A stretch of 12,086 nucleotides of DNA from Candidatus Brocadiia bacterium (lineage in GTDB: Bacteria > Planctomycetota > MHYJ01 > WSZJ01), in the NCBI GenBank assembly GCA_013360825.1, contig JABWAY010000126.1, forward strand, positions 1 to 12,086. Reading direction: 5' to 3'. Under the pieces are notes generated by a model. It searched no databases. It saw only the letters and a list, made by a program, of their open reading frames with translations, and had not been told where the DNA came from. A program made the translations under genes and the position numbers. Shown in pieces: positions 5,477-12,086 of the stretch. How positions within the stretch are numbered: position 1 is the stretch's first letter; each line of letters begins with the position of its first letter.

Positions 5477-7954
5477 CTACGGCGCGCCGACCTTCTCTTC
5501 CTTCTTCGCCGGCAGCTGCGAGTCGAAGTACAGGTGCCCGTCCTTCATCGTCACCTTCACGTGCGACCCCGTCGGGATCTCCCCGCGCAGGATCGACTCC
5601 GACAGCGAATCCTCCACCAGGTGCTCGATCGCCCGGCGCAGCGGCCGCGCCCCGAAGTCCGGATTGAACCCCTGGTCGATCAGGTACTCCTTCGCCTCCG
5701 TGGACAGCTCGATCGTGATCTCCCGCTCCGCCAGCCGCCGCTTCACACCCGCCATCTCGTACTCCACCACCGTCTGAAGGTCGACCCGCGTCAGCGACCG
5801 GAACATGATCGTGTCGTCCAGGCGGTTCAGGAACTCCGGCCGGAAATGCTTCTCGATCTCGCCCAGGATCATCTTCTTCGACCCGTCGTACGACCCGTCC
5901 GCCGTCGCCTTCTTGAACCCCAGCGACGTCTGGTTCTTCAGCAGGTCCGCCCCGATGTTCGAGGTCATGATCAGGATCACGTTCCGGAAGTCGATGTGCC
6001 GCCCGAACGAGTCGGTCAGCCGCCCCTCCTCCATGATCTGCAGCAGCATGTTGTACACGTCGCCGTGCGCCTTCTCGATCTCGTCCAGCAGCACCACCGC
6101 GTACGGACGCCGCCGGATCTTCTCCGTCAGCTGCCCGCCCTCCTCGAACCCGACATACCCCGGAGGCGCCCCCACCAGCCGCGACACGTTGTGCTTCTCC
6201 ATGTACTCCGACATGTCGATCTGGATCAGCGAATCCTCCTCGCCGAACATGAACTTCGCCAGCGCCTTCGCCATCAGCGTCTTCCCGACCCCCGTCGGCC
6301 CCACAAAGATGAACGAGCCGATCGGCCGCTTCGGATCCTTCAGACCCGCACGGCTCCGCCGGATCGCCTTCGCAATCGCCTTCACCGCCTCGTCCTGGCT
6401 CACCACCGTCTTGTGAAGCTCGTCCTCCATCTTCAGCAGACGCTCCGCTTCCTTCTTCTCCAGCCGCGACAGCGGAATCCCGGTCATCTTGCTCACCGTC
6501 TCCGCAATGATGTCCTCGTCCACCATCCCCTCGGCTTCCTTCGCACCCTCCCGCCACTCCTTCTGGATCCCTTCCTTCTTCTTCCGGAGCTGCGCCGCGG
6601 AGTCGCGCAGAAGCGCCGCGCGCTCGTAGTCCTGCCCCGCGATCGCCTCGTCCTTGTCCTTGTCGAGCTTCGAGATCTCCTTGTCGAGGTCCTTCAGGTC
6701 CGGCGGCTTCGTCATCGACCGCAGCCGGATCCGCGCCCCCGCCTCGTCCATCACGTCGATCGCCTTGTCCGGCAGGAACCGCCCCGTGATGTACCGGCTC
6801 GACAGCTCCACGCACCCCTCGAGCGCCCCGTCGGTGTACTGCACCCGGTGGTGCGCCTCATATTTGTCCCGCAGCCCCTTCAGGATCTCCAGCGCCTCTT
6901 CCTTGTTCGGCGGGTCGACCATGATCGTCTGGAACCGCCGCTCGAGCGCGCCGTCCTTCTCGATATACTTGCGGTACTCGTCAAGCGTCGTCGCCCCGAT
7001 GCACTGGATCTCGCCGCGCGACAGCGCCGGCTTGAGCACGTTGGAAGCGTCGATCGCCCCCTCCGCGCCGCCCGCCCCGACCAGCGTGTGCAGCTCGTCG
7101 ATGAACAGGATGATGTGCTTCGCCCGCCGCACCTCGTTCATCACCGCCTTGATCCGCTCCTCGAACTGCCCGCGATACTTCGTCCCCGCCACCATCAGCG
7201 CCAGGTCGAGCACCACGATCCGCTTCTCCTTCAGGATCTCCGGCACGTTCCCGCCGATGATGTCCTGCGCCAGCCCCTCCACGATCGCCGTCTTCCCGAC
7301 CCCGGCCTCGCCGAGCAGCACCGGATTGTTCTTCGTCCGCCGCGACAGGATCTGGATCACCCGCTCGATCTCGTTCCGCCGCCCGATCACCGGGTCCAGC
7401 TTCCCCTGCGCCGCCAGCTCCGTCAGGTCCCGCCCGAACGTGTCCAGCGCCGGCGTCTTCGACTTCGCCGCCGCACGGTTCGGCTTCTCGCTCCCGGGCT
7501 CCTGGTCCTGCGGCATGTCCACATTCAGGACCTCCAGCACCTCCTCACGGACCTCCTCCAGCTTCAGCCCGAGATTGATCAGCACCTGCGCCGCCACCCC
7601 CTCGTTCTCCTTCAGCAACCCCAGAATCAGGTGCTCCGTCCCGATGTAGTCGTGCCCCAGCGCCGTCGCCTCCTCCTGCGCCAGCTCCAGCACCCGCTTC
7701 GCCCGCGGCGTGAACGGCAGCTGCCCCATCGTCACCGTCGGCGGACCGTGCGGAATCAGCTTCTCCACCTCCTGCCGGATCTTCTTCAGGTCGATCTCCA
7801 GGTTCCGCAGCACCTTCGCCGCGATCCCGCTTCCCTCCTGCACCAGCCCCAGCAGGATGTGCTCGGTGCCGATGTATTCATGATTGAACCGCTGGGCCTC
7901 CTGGCGGGCGAGGCTCATGACCTTCCGGGCGCGATCCGTGAATTTGTCGAACAC
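5477..7954 (-). CDS. clpC: AAA+ unfoldase ClpC
   Basis: ATP-driven unfoldase that works as a hexamer and passes unfolded proteins into the ClpP peptidase. The 825-residue protein is of normal ClpC length. It begins with Clp N repeats (1-70 and 78-145; EYIGTEHILLGL then DYIGTEHLILGL). AAA domain 1 has Walker A GEAGVGKT at 215-222 and Walker B LFIDELH near 283-289. A UVR-like coiled middle region lies around 420-470. AAA domain 2 has Walker A GPTGVGKT at 552-559, pore loop GYVG at 599-602, Walker B LLDEIEKAH at 622-630 and the sensor-2 segment GFNPDFGARPLRR. LGF at 678-680 is the expected ClpP-docking loop. The start is GTG, chosen because AAAGGAGG lies four bases before it and because FDKFTDRARKVM is the family's N-terminus. 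A longer frame to 8080 is not similar. No ctsR, mcsA or mcsB gene is adjacent. Its adaptors are unknown. Confidence 0.96.
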   Translation of the reverse strand: MFDKFTDRARKVMSLARQEAQRFNHEYIGTEHILLGLVQEGSGIAAKVLRNLEIDLKKIRQEVEKLIPHGPPTVTMGQLPFTPRAKRVLELAQEEATALGHDYIGTEHLILGLLKENEGVAAQVLINLGLKLEEVREEVLEVLNVDMPQDQEPGSEKPNRAAAKSKTPALDTFGRDLTELAAQGKLDPVIGRRNEIERVIQILSRRTKNNPVLLGEAGVGKTAIVEGLAQDIIGGNVPEILKEKRIVVLDLALMVAGTKYRGQFEERIKAVMNEVRRAKHIILFIDELHTLVGAGGAEGAIDASNVLKPALSRGEIQCIGATTLDEYRKYIEKDGALERRFQTIMVDPPNKEEALEILKGLRDKYEAHHRVQYTDGALEGCVELSSRYITGRFLPDKAIDVMDEAGARIRLRSMTKPPDLKDLDKEISKLDKDKDEAIAGQDYERAALLRDSAAQLRKKKEGIQKEWREGAKEAEGMVDEDIIAETVSKMTGIPLSRLEKKEAERLLKMEDELHKTVVSQDEAVKAIAKAIRRSRAGLKDPKRPIGSFIFVGPTGVGKTLMAKALAKFMFGEEDSLIQIDMSEYMEKHNVSRLVGAPPGYVGFEEGGQLTEKIRRRPYAVVLLDEIEKAHGDVYNMLLQIMEEGRLTDSFGRHIDFRNVILIMTSNIGADLLKNQTSLGFKKATADGSYDGSKKMILGEIEKHFRPEFLNRLDDTIMFRSLTRVDLQTVVEYEMAGVKRRLAEREITIELSTEAKEYLIDQGFNPDFGARPLRRAIEHLVEDSLSESILRGEIPTGSHVKVTMKDGHLYFDSQLPAKKEEKVGAP

Positions 7955-7958
7955 AGAA

Positions 7959-7966
7959 CCTCCTTT
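7959..7966 (-). promoter_or_regulatory. Shine-Dalgarno that sets the clpC GTG start
   Basis: AAAGGAGG on the minus strand, followed by TTCT and then GTG. It is the best ribosome site in the window and rules out the in-frame ATG codons upstream. Confidence 0.88.
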
Positions 7967-8020
7967 GGGCTCCCCCGATGTTGGGTGGGGGTTCGCCTGT
8001 GACATAACGTTCGGGGGGGA

Positions 8021-8080
8021 CGGGAAATTCCCGCACGGCCCGGGAGAATCGAGCTTAAGCGGCGGGGGTGAGGCGCACAA
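8021..8080 (-). promoter_or_regulatory. Possible clpC promoter with palindromic operator
   Basis: On the minus strand TTGTGC (8080-8075), 17 bases and TAAGCT (8057-8052) make a weak sigma-70-like pair. Just downstream lies the 13-base palindrome CGGGAATTTCCCG (8033-8021), at about +12 to +25 if that promoter is used. No CtsR or CIRCE operator is seen. The promoter boxes match consensus only at three positions each, so this is a candidate only. Confidence 0.25.
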
Positions 8081-8159
8081 GAAATCCCGCTGCGAAAAGG
8101 GGCTGCGGGCGCGCGATGGCTGCCGCCGCCCGCGACGGCACTGCCTCGCCTTGACGAGT

Positions 8160-8333
8160 TGTCAACAGCCGGACCAACGGGGCCAGCGATGTTCGGGGCA
8201 TGCTGGTCCACCCTCCACCTCTGTCTTGACGCCACCTCCGCTTTTTGAGAGTCACGTCTTCGCACATCATGCTCTCTGCGGAGCGCGCGCGGTGTTCACG
8301 CACGACCGCCCCCGCCGCGCAGTCCTCGCGCAC
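8160..8333 (+). mobile_element. Insertion-sequence terminal segment, copy A (IS21-like)
   Basis: Starts TGTCAACAGCC and is collinear with the segment starting at 11806. The first 58 bases are about 84% identical, a TTGAGAG block is shared, and a second well-matched block begins at 8298 here and at 11943 there, at offsets 138 and 137. The first 58 bases hold two imperfect tandem units of about 24 bases ending GGGGCCA and TGGTCCA. Repeated terminal units next to a TG end are known from IS21-family elements, hence the tentative family. No transposase of that family follows. Homology stops near 8333, where the fragment of another transposase begins, so this is a truncated relic. Confidence 0.5.
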
Positions 8334-8337
8334 GCTC

Positions 8338-8933
8338 GTGAAGGGCACGCGCTCGGGCAAGAGGGGCCGGCGCGCGACGCTGGGTGACTACGGTCCAGGG
8401 CGCAGCCGCTACCAGCGCGAGGACATCTTCCCCGCCGGCAAACGCTCCTGCGGCCGCAGCCACCGACTCCGTGTCGCCGAGTCTCCGGGAACTCTCAAAG
8501 GCCTCGGCACGGTCAAGGTCGTCTTCAGCAGGAGGGAATCCGATGGCAACATCCTGTCGCTGGTCTCCAGCGACGTCCCGGAGACCGCCCGCGGCGTGGC
8601 CCTGGCCTGCGGATGGAGATGGGAAATCGACGTCGCAACGAAGCGACTCAAACAGCGCCCTGGGCCGGGACACTATCAGTACCGGACTTCGAGGGAATGG
8701 TCCACCACCCGCACCTCACGCTCCTCGCCCACCTCCGTCTTTCGACTGCGACTCTGCACGCGCTGGGCAGCCAACAACTCACGGAACCAGAGGCGCTCCA
8801 GATCCCTTCCATCGCCGAACTTCAGTCCCTCCTCCGCTTATCCGCTTGGCAGGGCCTCTTCGCGGACATTCGACATCATCTTGCGAAAGCCAATTGCCTC
8901 AGGCGGTTTGAGCTCGCACTGGCGGCTGCATGA
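8338..8933 (+). pseudogene. Degraded DDE transposase, IS4/IS701-like
   Basis: The C-terminal half of a transposase in two frames. The first frame (to about 8685) reads KRGRRATLGDYGPG, then SPGTLKGLGTVKVVFSRR, LSLVSSDVPETARGVAL, GWRWEIDVATKRLKQRPG and GHYQYR. The second frame continues DFEGMVHHPHLTLLAHLRLS and stops at 8931-8933 after LALAAA. In this family the order strand, TNDL-like block, RW-x-IE, K-x-x-K-Q-x-LGLG-x-YQ, then R-HLHL-x-LLA is expected. The two frames join exactly there if one base is missing near 8685. The N-terminal part with the first catalytic Asp is absent, and the position of the catalytic Glu appears as Asp in WEID. It is therefore dead on three counts. The IS family name is from pattern memory. 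Confidence 0.75.
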
Positions 8934-8944
8934 CAACCGTCAAC

Positions 8945-8972
8945 TTGTGCCGCTTCGACAAGGGAGTACACT
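8945..8972 (+). promoter_or_regulatory. Possible promoter of the 9039 gene
   Basis: TTGTGC, 16 bases, TACACT, with a transcript start expected near 8979 and a leader of about 60 bases. Box matches are modest (three and four of six). The region between the transposase relic and the gene is lower in GC than the left arm. Confidence 0.3.
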
Positions 8973-9038
8973 ATTGAAAACGCGACGGTCTCGATTCCTC
9001 AACCAGCCCCTTGATATTCCTACTCTGGAGGATCTCTC

Positions 9039-9446
9039 ATGCAAAGCGCAACCGTTTGGCTGAAGTCTTCGGCTGTCCCGACTACGCCAGAGTGGCAGGC
9101 GGCCATTAATGCCCTTGGACTTCCATTAAGACTTGACCTCGTTGATCCGAATGTCGAAGGCACCTTTCCTTGCACAGTTAGAGACACTATTGGATCTGGG
9201 TTTGAACTCTACAAGTCGCACGGCGACCCTGCCGACGCGGAGCCTGCTTGTCTTGAAAGAGTTAAAGATCTGGACCAAGTGTGGGCATTCTTCTATAGAG
9301 CGCTCGATCCTCTGCAGGAGTTCTGCGCACTTGGTGCTGCTGCAGGCTTGCTCTCAAAGTGCGGGGGGCTAGCAACACTCGGAGGCCAAGAAGTAACAGT
9401 GTCGCAACTCGTCGAATGCGCACTGAGACCATGCTCAGGCATTTGA
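9039..9446 (+). CDS. Hypothetical protein, possible immunity-type
   Basis: Not recognised with certainty. The 135-residue soluble protein begins MQSATVWLKSSAVPTTPEWQ and has no signal peptide or membrane helix. It has TPEWQAAINALGLPLRLD at about 16-33, then TFPCTVRDTIGSGFELY at 42-58, and a helical Ala-rich stretch LQEFCALGAAAGLLSKCGG. The order P-x-x-W-x-x-A-I...G-x-x-L-x-L-D...PC...GFE...AAA recalls small proteins found beside contact-dependent toxins that serve as immunity proteins. That is an impression, not a match. The start is well set: GGAGGA at 9027-9032, six bases before the ATG. GC content and codon use are clearly lower in GC than the genes left of 8000, which suggests acquisition by transfer. 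It faces the 9631-10935 gene across 184 bases. Confidence 0.72.
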   Translation: MQSATVWLKSSAVPTTPEWQAAINALGLPLRLDLVDPNVEGTFPCTVRDTIGSGFELYKSHGDPADAEPACLERVKDLDQVWAFFYRALDPLQEFCALGAAAGLLSKCGGLATLGGQEVTVSQLVECALRPCSGI

Positions 9447-9630
9447 CCTCGGCGCGGTTGGAACTCGGCGTGTTGGAGAGCACGTTCCGGCCGGACATAC
9501 TGTCAGCGCAGCCTCTCAATGGCCCTTTCCTCGTTCACCGCCCAGCTCCCAGGCATTACCAGCTGCGTTCAATCGATTCGGGGCGAGCGGCGCTCAGCGC
9601 GAGCATGCGAGCGACCCAAATCACGGGTAC
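9447..9630. other. Gap between convergent genes, no gene seen
   Basis: 184 bases between two convergent stops. A plus-strand frame with some order (QPLNGPFLVHRPAPRHYQLR) crosses it but has no start signal and overlaps both genes. There is no clear terminator with a T-run. A short palindrome TCCGGCCGGA lies near 9488. Confidence 0.5.
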
Positions 9631-10935
9631 TCAGTCCTGCCCTCTCTCGATCGCGTCAATCTGCTCTATCTGCCTGTCGATAGAGGCGATCCACTTCTCC
9701 ACAGCAACGAAAACCGTGTTTTGTGCCAGTCCGGCTTTCTTGCTGACTTCAACTTGGAATTCGTCCGTGAGTATGTTCTTTGCCCCCGACCAGTTTCCTG
9801 ACGCCATCATCTGATGCGCTCTTTCAAGCGCGGAATCCTTAGCAATGAGCTGTTTCGCAGGCTCAAGCGCAATGTCAAGGCCTATCATTGCGCCGATGCC
9901 GGCACCAGCGGTGAAGAGCGTCCTTCTGCTAATGAACCCCCAGCCGCCCTCCCCAGGCTGCAGCTGACTTGGACGACCAATGATCGGATCATTTCCAGTA
10001 ATCGCTCTGATTGCAGCGGCTCGGCGCTTGTTAATGAGTCCGTCAGCACGCGTAGTGTCTTCGTAAATCAATCCTTGCCCATTCGGAATGCACTGTCCCT
10101 CTCTCAATGCCTTCGCATCCTCCTCTGAAGCTGCGATAAAGATGTCGTACTGAAATCCGCCCTTCGGCATTGGATCAACTCGCTTACCAAGCCCGACGAT
10201 CGTGCCGCTTGAATCCACGGTTACATTCGGCACAGTTCTTCTGGCCAATTCTCCATTTGGCTCTCTGGCGATCTCGGCAGCGTAACGCTCGTACAGGAAC
10301 TTCTCTTGACGCGCCCCTGCAATGCCAGTGTGCGGCTTTCCCGTAGGGTTCCCGATCCCAGTGTACTGCCGCCAAATGCCCGCCTCCTCATCCGTCAATG
10401 GTTGCTTCTGCGCGACCTTCTTCTGGATGCCCGCTTTCTCTTGCAACGCGTCGTTCAGTGCTTCGTCAGTTTGCTTTCTCAGCCACTTGACAATCGAGTC
10501 ATCTTGATTCAAAGGCAGTTGTCTGCACTTTGGCGGTCCCATTGCTTCTTCGTTTGGTTCAAAGAACCGATGTTCGGCTTCATTGTCTTGCTCAATGGGT
10601 CGCGTCCCTGGACGTTCGGGTGAGTCTCCACCCACAGGAGTTGTCAATTCCGCGAGCGAGCGGCGCGCCTCAACTTCTGGCGCGCTGGCAAACGTCGGCT
10701 CGTGCGGCCGCATCACCTCGCCAGGCAGTGCCGTCGACCCGGGTCGCCTCACCGGCACCGGGTGGCAGACACAGACAGGCTGGTTTACGGGAACCGAACC
10801 AGTACTGACCTGGGCTTCCGGCTGAAGAGGTTCCGCCGTAGCCAGCTGGTCGTAGCCATACCATTCCGCGAGGGAGTACGGCACGAACCCCGTCCCTGGG
10901 GCTGACATGGTCTGTTGAGCGCCTCTTTCCGGCAA
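9631..10935 (-). CDS. Hypothetical 434-residue protein, cargo-like
   Basis: Not recognised. Residues 1-125 are rich in Pro, Gly and charged residues and look disordered (for example PVNQPVCVCHPVPVRRPG at 49-66). From about 140 the chain looks folded: DDSIVKWLRKQTDEALNDAL, TDEEAGIWRQYTGIGNPTGK at 181-200, FQYDIFIAASEEDAKALREG at 261-280, and NGQGLIYEDTTRADGLINKR ending near 304. A single hydrophobic stretch TLFTAGAGIGAMIGLDIAL covers 339-357 and is followed by a helical tail. There is no N-terminal signal peptide. The TTG start is chosen for the Shine-Dalgarno GAGGAG eight bases upstream; the ATG at 10908 is the alternative. The gene is lower in GC than the chromosomal arm. It lies 21 bases downstream of, and in the same frame as, a truncated reading frame. 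A disordered N-terminus with a variable C-terminus would suit a secreted or toxin-type protein, but no toxin motif is seen. Confidence 0.7.
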   Translation of the reverse strand: MPERGAQQTMSAPGTGFVPYSLAEWYGYDQLATAEPLQPEAQVSTGSVPVNQPVCVCHPVPVRRPGSTALPGEVMRPHEPTFASAPEVEARRSLAELTTPVGGDSPERPGTRPIEQDNEAEHRFFEPNEEAMGPPKCRQLPLNQDDSIVKWLRKQTDEALNDALQEKAGIQKKVAQKQPLTDEEAGIWRQYTGIGNPTGKPHTGIAGARQEKFLYERYAAEIAREPNGELARRTVPNVTVDSSGTIVGLGKRVDPMPKGGFQYDIFIAASEEDAKALREGQCIPNGQGLIYEDTTRADGLINKRRAAAIRAITGNDPIIGRPSQLQPGEGGWGFISRRTLFTAGAGIGAMIGLDIALEPAKQLIAKDSALERAHQMMASGNWSGAKNILTDEFQVEVSKKAGLAQNTVFVAVEKWIASIDRQIEQIDAIERGQD

Positions 10936-10943
10936 AGCGGATT

Positions 10944-10949
10944 CTCCTC
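10944..10949 (-). promoter_or_regulatory. Shine-Dalgarno supporting the TTG start
   Basis: GAGGAG on the minus strand, eight bases before TTG 10935 and just after the upstream TGA at 10957-10959. It supports independent initiation after the upstream frame ends. Confidence 0.55.
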
Positions 10950-10956
10950 GTTGGTC

Positions 10957-11116
10957 TCAGCTGCCCAGGTAGGCGCTTGCGCCGCCGGGTCCATAGATCT
11001 GCTGCCCGATGTTCCCGTACATGTCTCCGGTCGACGACCACGGAGCCGCGCCGTACCCGACCCAGTCGCCCGACTCGGAGAAGGGCCTGGACGTTTCTCT
11101 GCCATTCTTCCGGTGG
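10957..11116 (-). pseudogene. C-terminal stump of a gene cut by IS66
   Basis: From the IS66 edge at 11117 one frame reads HRKNGRETSRPFSESGDWVG, then YGAAPWSSTGDMYGNIGQQI and YGPGGASAYLGS, and stops with TGA at 10957-10959. The Gly, Tyr and Ser-rich wording looks like real protein, not an antisense shadow. It has no start codon of its own, and upstream the frame meets a stop inside the IS66 end, so the rest of the gene has been lost or separated. It is in the same frame as the 434-residue gene, with seven codons between its stop and that start. The two may be a former single protein, or two genes of one operon. Function unknown. Confidence 0.5.
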
Positions 11117-11805
11117 GTAAGCGTTCACCCCCCTCCGCGTTGCCTCCTGACGGTTCAGGCTGTGGCCGCCAGCGAAGGGGTGCCTGAGGATTGTACTGCG
11201 GGGAGGAGGGAGGGCGTCGCGTGACCGAGTGCATGGGCGCGAATCGTCTGCTCGACGAAGTCCAGGACCGACCGGCCCTGGAGGCGCAGGGTCTGCGCGG
11301 TCGTGAGCATGCGCTCGACGAAGCGATTGCCTTCCTCGGTCTGGGTGCCGAAGGAGCCTTTGCGCCAGAGGACAGCGGGGCGGATGGTTCTCTCCGCGGA
11401 ATTGTTCGTGGGCTCAACGCCTTCACGTTCGAGGAAGGTGAAAAGAGCAGGCTTCACGCGCTCGAGCTGGCGGGCCAGAGAGTTGGCGCGGCGGTCGGAG
11501 CACCTGGCGGCGCCGGCTCTCCATCGGCCGAAGTCGGCCTTGATGTTGAAGGCCTTCATGCGAAGGCCGGCGCGGTCGATCTTGTGGGTCTTGAAATCGC
11601 GCCAGACGGAGAAGAGGCGGGCGACGAAGGCGATTCCGAGGCGCCCCACGTCCTTGGCGGCGTTTCCGGCATCCACGAAAGCCTGGATGTCGCGTTTCAA
11701 GTGCGCCCAACAAAGTTGACGGAGGTGGAGGGCGTGGTCGGCGTAGGCCGCGTACCGGTCAGTGCAGAGGATCCCCGCGAAGCCGCCGAGGAATCGCTCC
11801 CAGGC
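11117..11805 (-). mobile_element. IS66-family element, 3' part only
   Basis: The outer edge is set by GTAAGCGTTCACCCC at 11117, matching the IS66-family terminal repeats that begin GTAAGCG. Inside lies the C-terminal part of the IS66 transposase on the minus strand. The other side is broken at 11805/11806, where a different insertion-sequence end (TGTCAATAGCC) begins inside the transposase gene. The left IR, tnpA, tnpB and the 5' half of tnpC are not in the window. Target-site duplication cannot be checked because the partner end is missing. Confidence 0.8.
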
Positions 11806-11847
11806 TGTCAATAGCCGGGCCAACTGGGCCACCGATGTTCGGGTCAT
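11155..11847 (-). pseudogene. tnpC: Truncated IS66 transposase TnpC
   Basis: C-terminal part of the IS66 DDE transposase, about 215 residues against about 500 for a full protein. GILCTDRYAAYADHALHLRQ holds the second catalytic Asp and the family's L-x-x-CWAHL-x-R block follows. Near the end are GVEPTNNSAERTIRPAVLWR with the catalytic Glu, then KGSFGTQTEEGNRFVERML and LTTAQTLRLQGRSVLDFVEQ. The first catalytic Asp and everything before it are missing. The open frame is extended by 14 codons (MTRTSVAQLARLLT) that belong to the invading element from 11806 onward, not to IS66. No ribosome site precedes that ATG. It cannot be active. Confidence 0.88.
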
Positions 11848-11992
11848 ACTGGTCCACCCTCAGCTTCTGATTTGCCCCCCGCCGATTGTTGAGAGAAGCC
11901 TGAATAGTCCGTCACGCTGGCTGTCGATCACACGCTGATCTCACGCACGTCCGCCCCCGCCGCGGAGACCACGCCCACCGCTTCCGACATAG
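11806..11992 (+). mobile_element. Insertion-sequence terminal segment, copy B (IS21-like)
   Basis: Starts TGTCAATAGCCGGGCC at a clean junction inside the IS66 transposase and runs rightward out of the window. It pairs with copy A at 8160 in the same orientation. It holds two imperfect tandem units of about 24 bases: the first ends ACTGGGCCA, the second ACTGGTCCA, with about 17 of 24 positions alike. Such repeated transposase-binding units are typical of IS21 ends. No coding frame of the element is reached before the window ends, so the family remains a guess. Confidence 0.55.
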
Positions 11993-12030
11993 AGAAGGCG
12001 TGGTCGGAGCGGCGGGGGCGGACGTGCGTG
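11942..12030. repeat. Long inverted repeat, 34-base arms
   Basis: Arms at 11942-11975 and 11997-12030 pair at 31 of 34 positions, interrupted only by a GGA/GGA mismatch (11964-11966 with 12006-12008), around a 21-base loop. The outer stem begins CACGCACGTCCGCCCC. Copy A at 8298 keeps only the left-arm sequence. A hairpin this strong in the leader of an insertion element could block incoming transcription, or could be a protein or RNA recognition site. Confidence 0.9.
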
Positions 12031-12086
12031 CCGGCCCCCCTCTCCGTCGGTAATTCTGTCCGATTCAGGGTCGAGTCGCAGGTCGA

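Noticed and set aside
5534..8002. Long open frame antisense to clpC (over 800 codons)
   Set aside because: It mirrors clpC, is dominated by Arg, Leu, Pro, His and Gln, and has no family similarity. High GC makes stops rare on the opposite strand.
7955..8080. In-frame N-terminal extension of ClpC to an ATG at 8080
   Set aside because: The extra 42 residues are unlike the family, and the strong Shine-Dalgarno fits the GTG at 7954.
8670..8690. Programmed frameshift in the transposase
   Set aside because: No slippery heptamer or downstream structure was seen, and the N-terminal catalytic part is missing anyway, so decay is the simpler reading.
8245..9063. Continuous plus-strand frame of 272 codons as an intact gene
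   Set aside because: Only its middle part resembles a transposase. The rest is another element's end and out-of-frame sequence, and the conserved C-terminal blocks lie in a different frame.
9359..9814. Plus-strand frame crossing the convergent gap
   Set aside because: No ribosome site. It overlaps the ends of two better-supported genes and has no recognisable domain.
10785..11426. Minus-strand frame joining the IS66 region to the 434-residue gene region
   Set aside because: It is Arg/Pro/Ser-rich and runs out of frame with the transposase and with both neighbouring frames.

Overview
The window is very GC-rich on its left two thirds (bases 1 to about 8100, roughly 70% GC by eye) and carries ordinary bacterial housekeeping genes. 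Most have recognisable families and orderly operon spacing. The ClpC N-terminal repeats and the Mla-type lipid transporter genes point to a Gram-negative-type, high-GC bacterium. The ClpC wording most resembles Planctomycetota, but that is judged from memory, not from a search.

Layout: a leftward run mlaE-mlaF-MFS transporter occupies 2729 to 1 and leaves the window. A short divergent promoter region separates it from a rightward run of aat, a hotdog acyl-CoA thioesterase and a two-domain universal stress protein (2840-4823). Two hairpins close that run and meet a leftward lipoprotein gene (4893-5414). Upstream of the lipoprotein lie a textbook terminator and the leftward AAA+ unfoldase gene clpC (5477-7954), which uses a GTG start. 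Aat and ClpC both belong to protein quality control. Aat makes N-degrons, and ClpC-type unfoldases feed ClpP.

From about 8100 to the right edge the window becomes an accessory, IS-scarred region. It holds an insertion-sequence terminal segment (8160-8333) and a frameshifted, N-terminally deleted DDE transposase (8338-8933). Next come two lower-GC genes of unknown function facing each other (9039-9446 rightward, 9631-10935 leftward), then the stump of a third gene (10957-11116) cut off by an IS66 element. That IS66 element has its 3' end at 11117 and is itself interrupted at 11805/11806 by a second copy of the same terminal segment found at 8160. Inside this second copy is a long near-perfect hairpin (11942-12030).

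The most interesting part is 9039-11116. Two unfamiliar proteins and an interrupted upstream reading frame look like a transferred cargo module. The small one has an immunity-protein-like look and the large one a disordered N-terminus plus one hydrophobic segment. A toxin/immunity reading is possible but not proven. No tRNA, rRNA or CRISPR array was seen.
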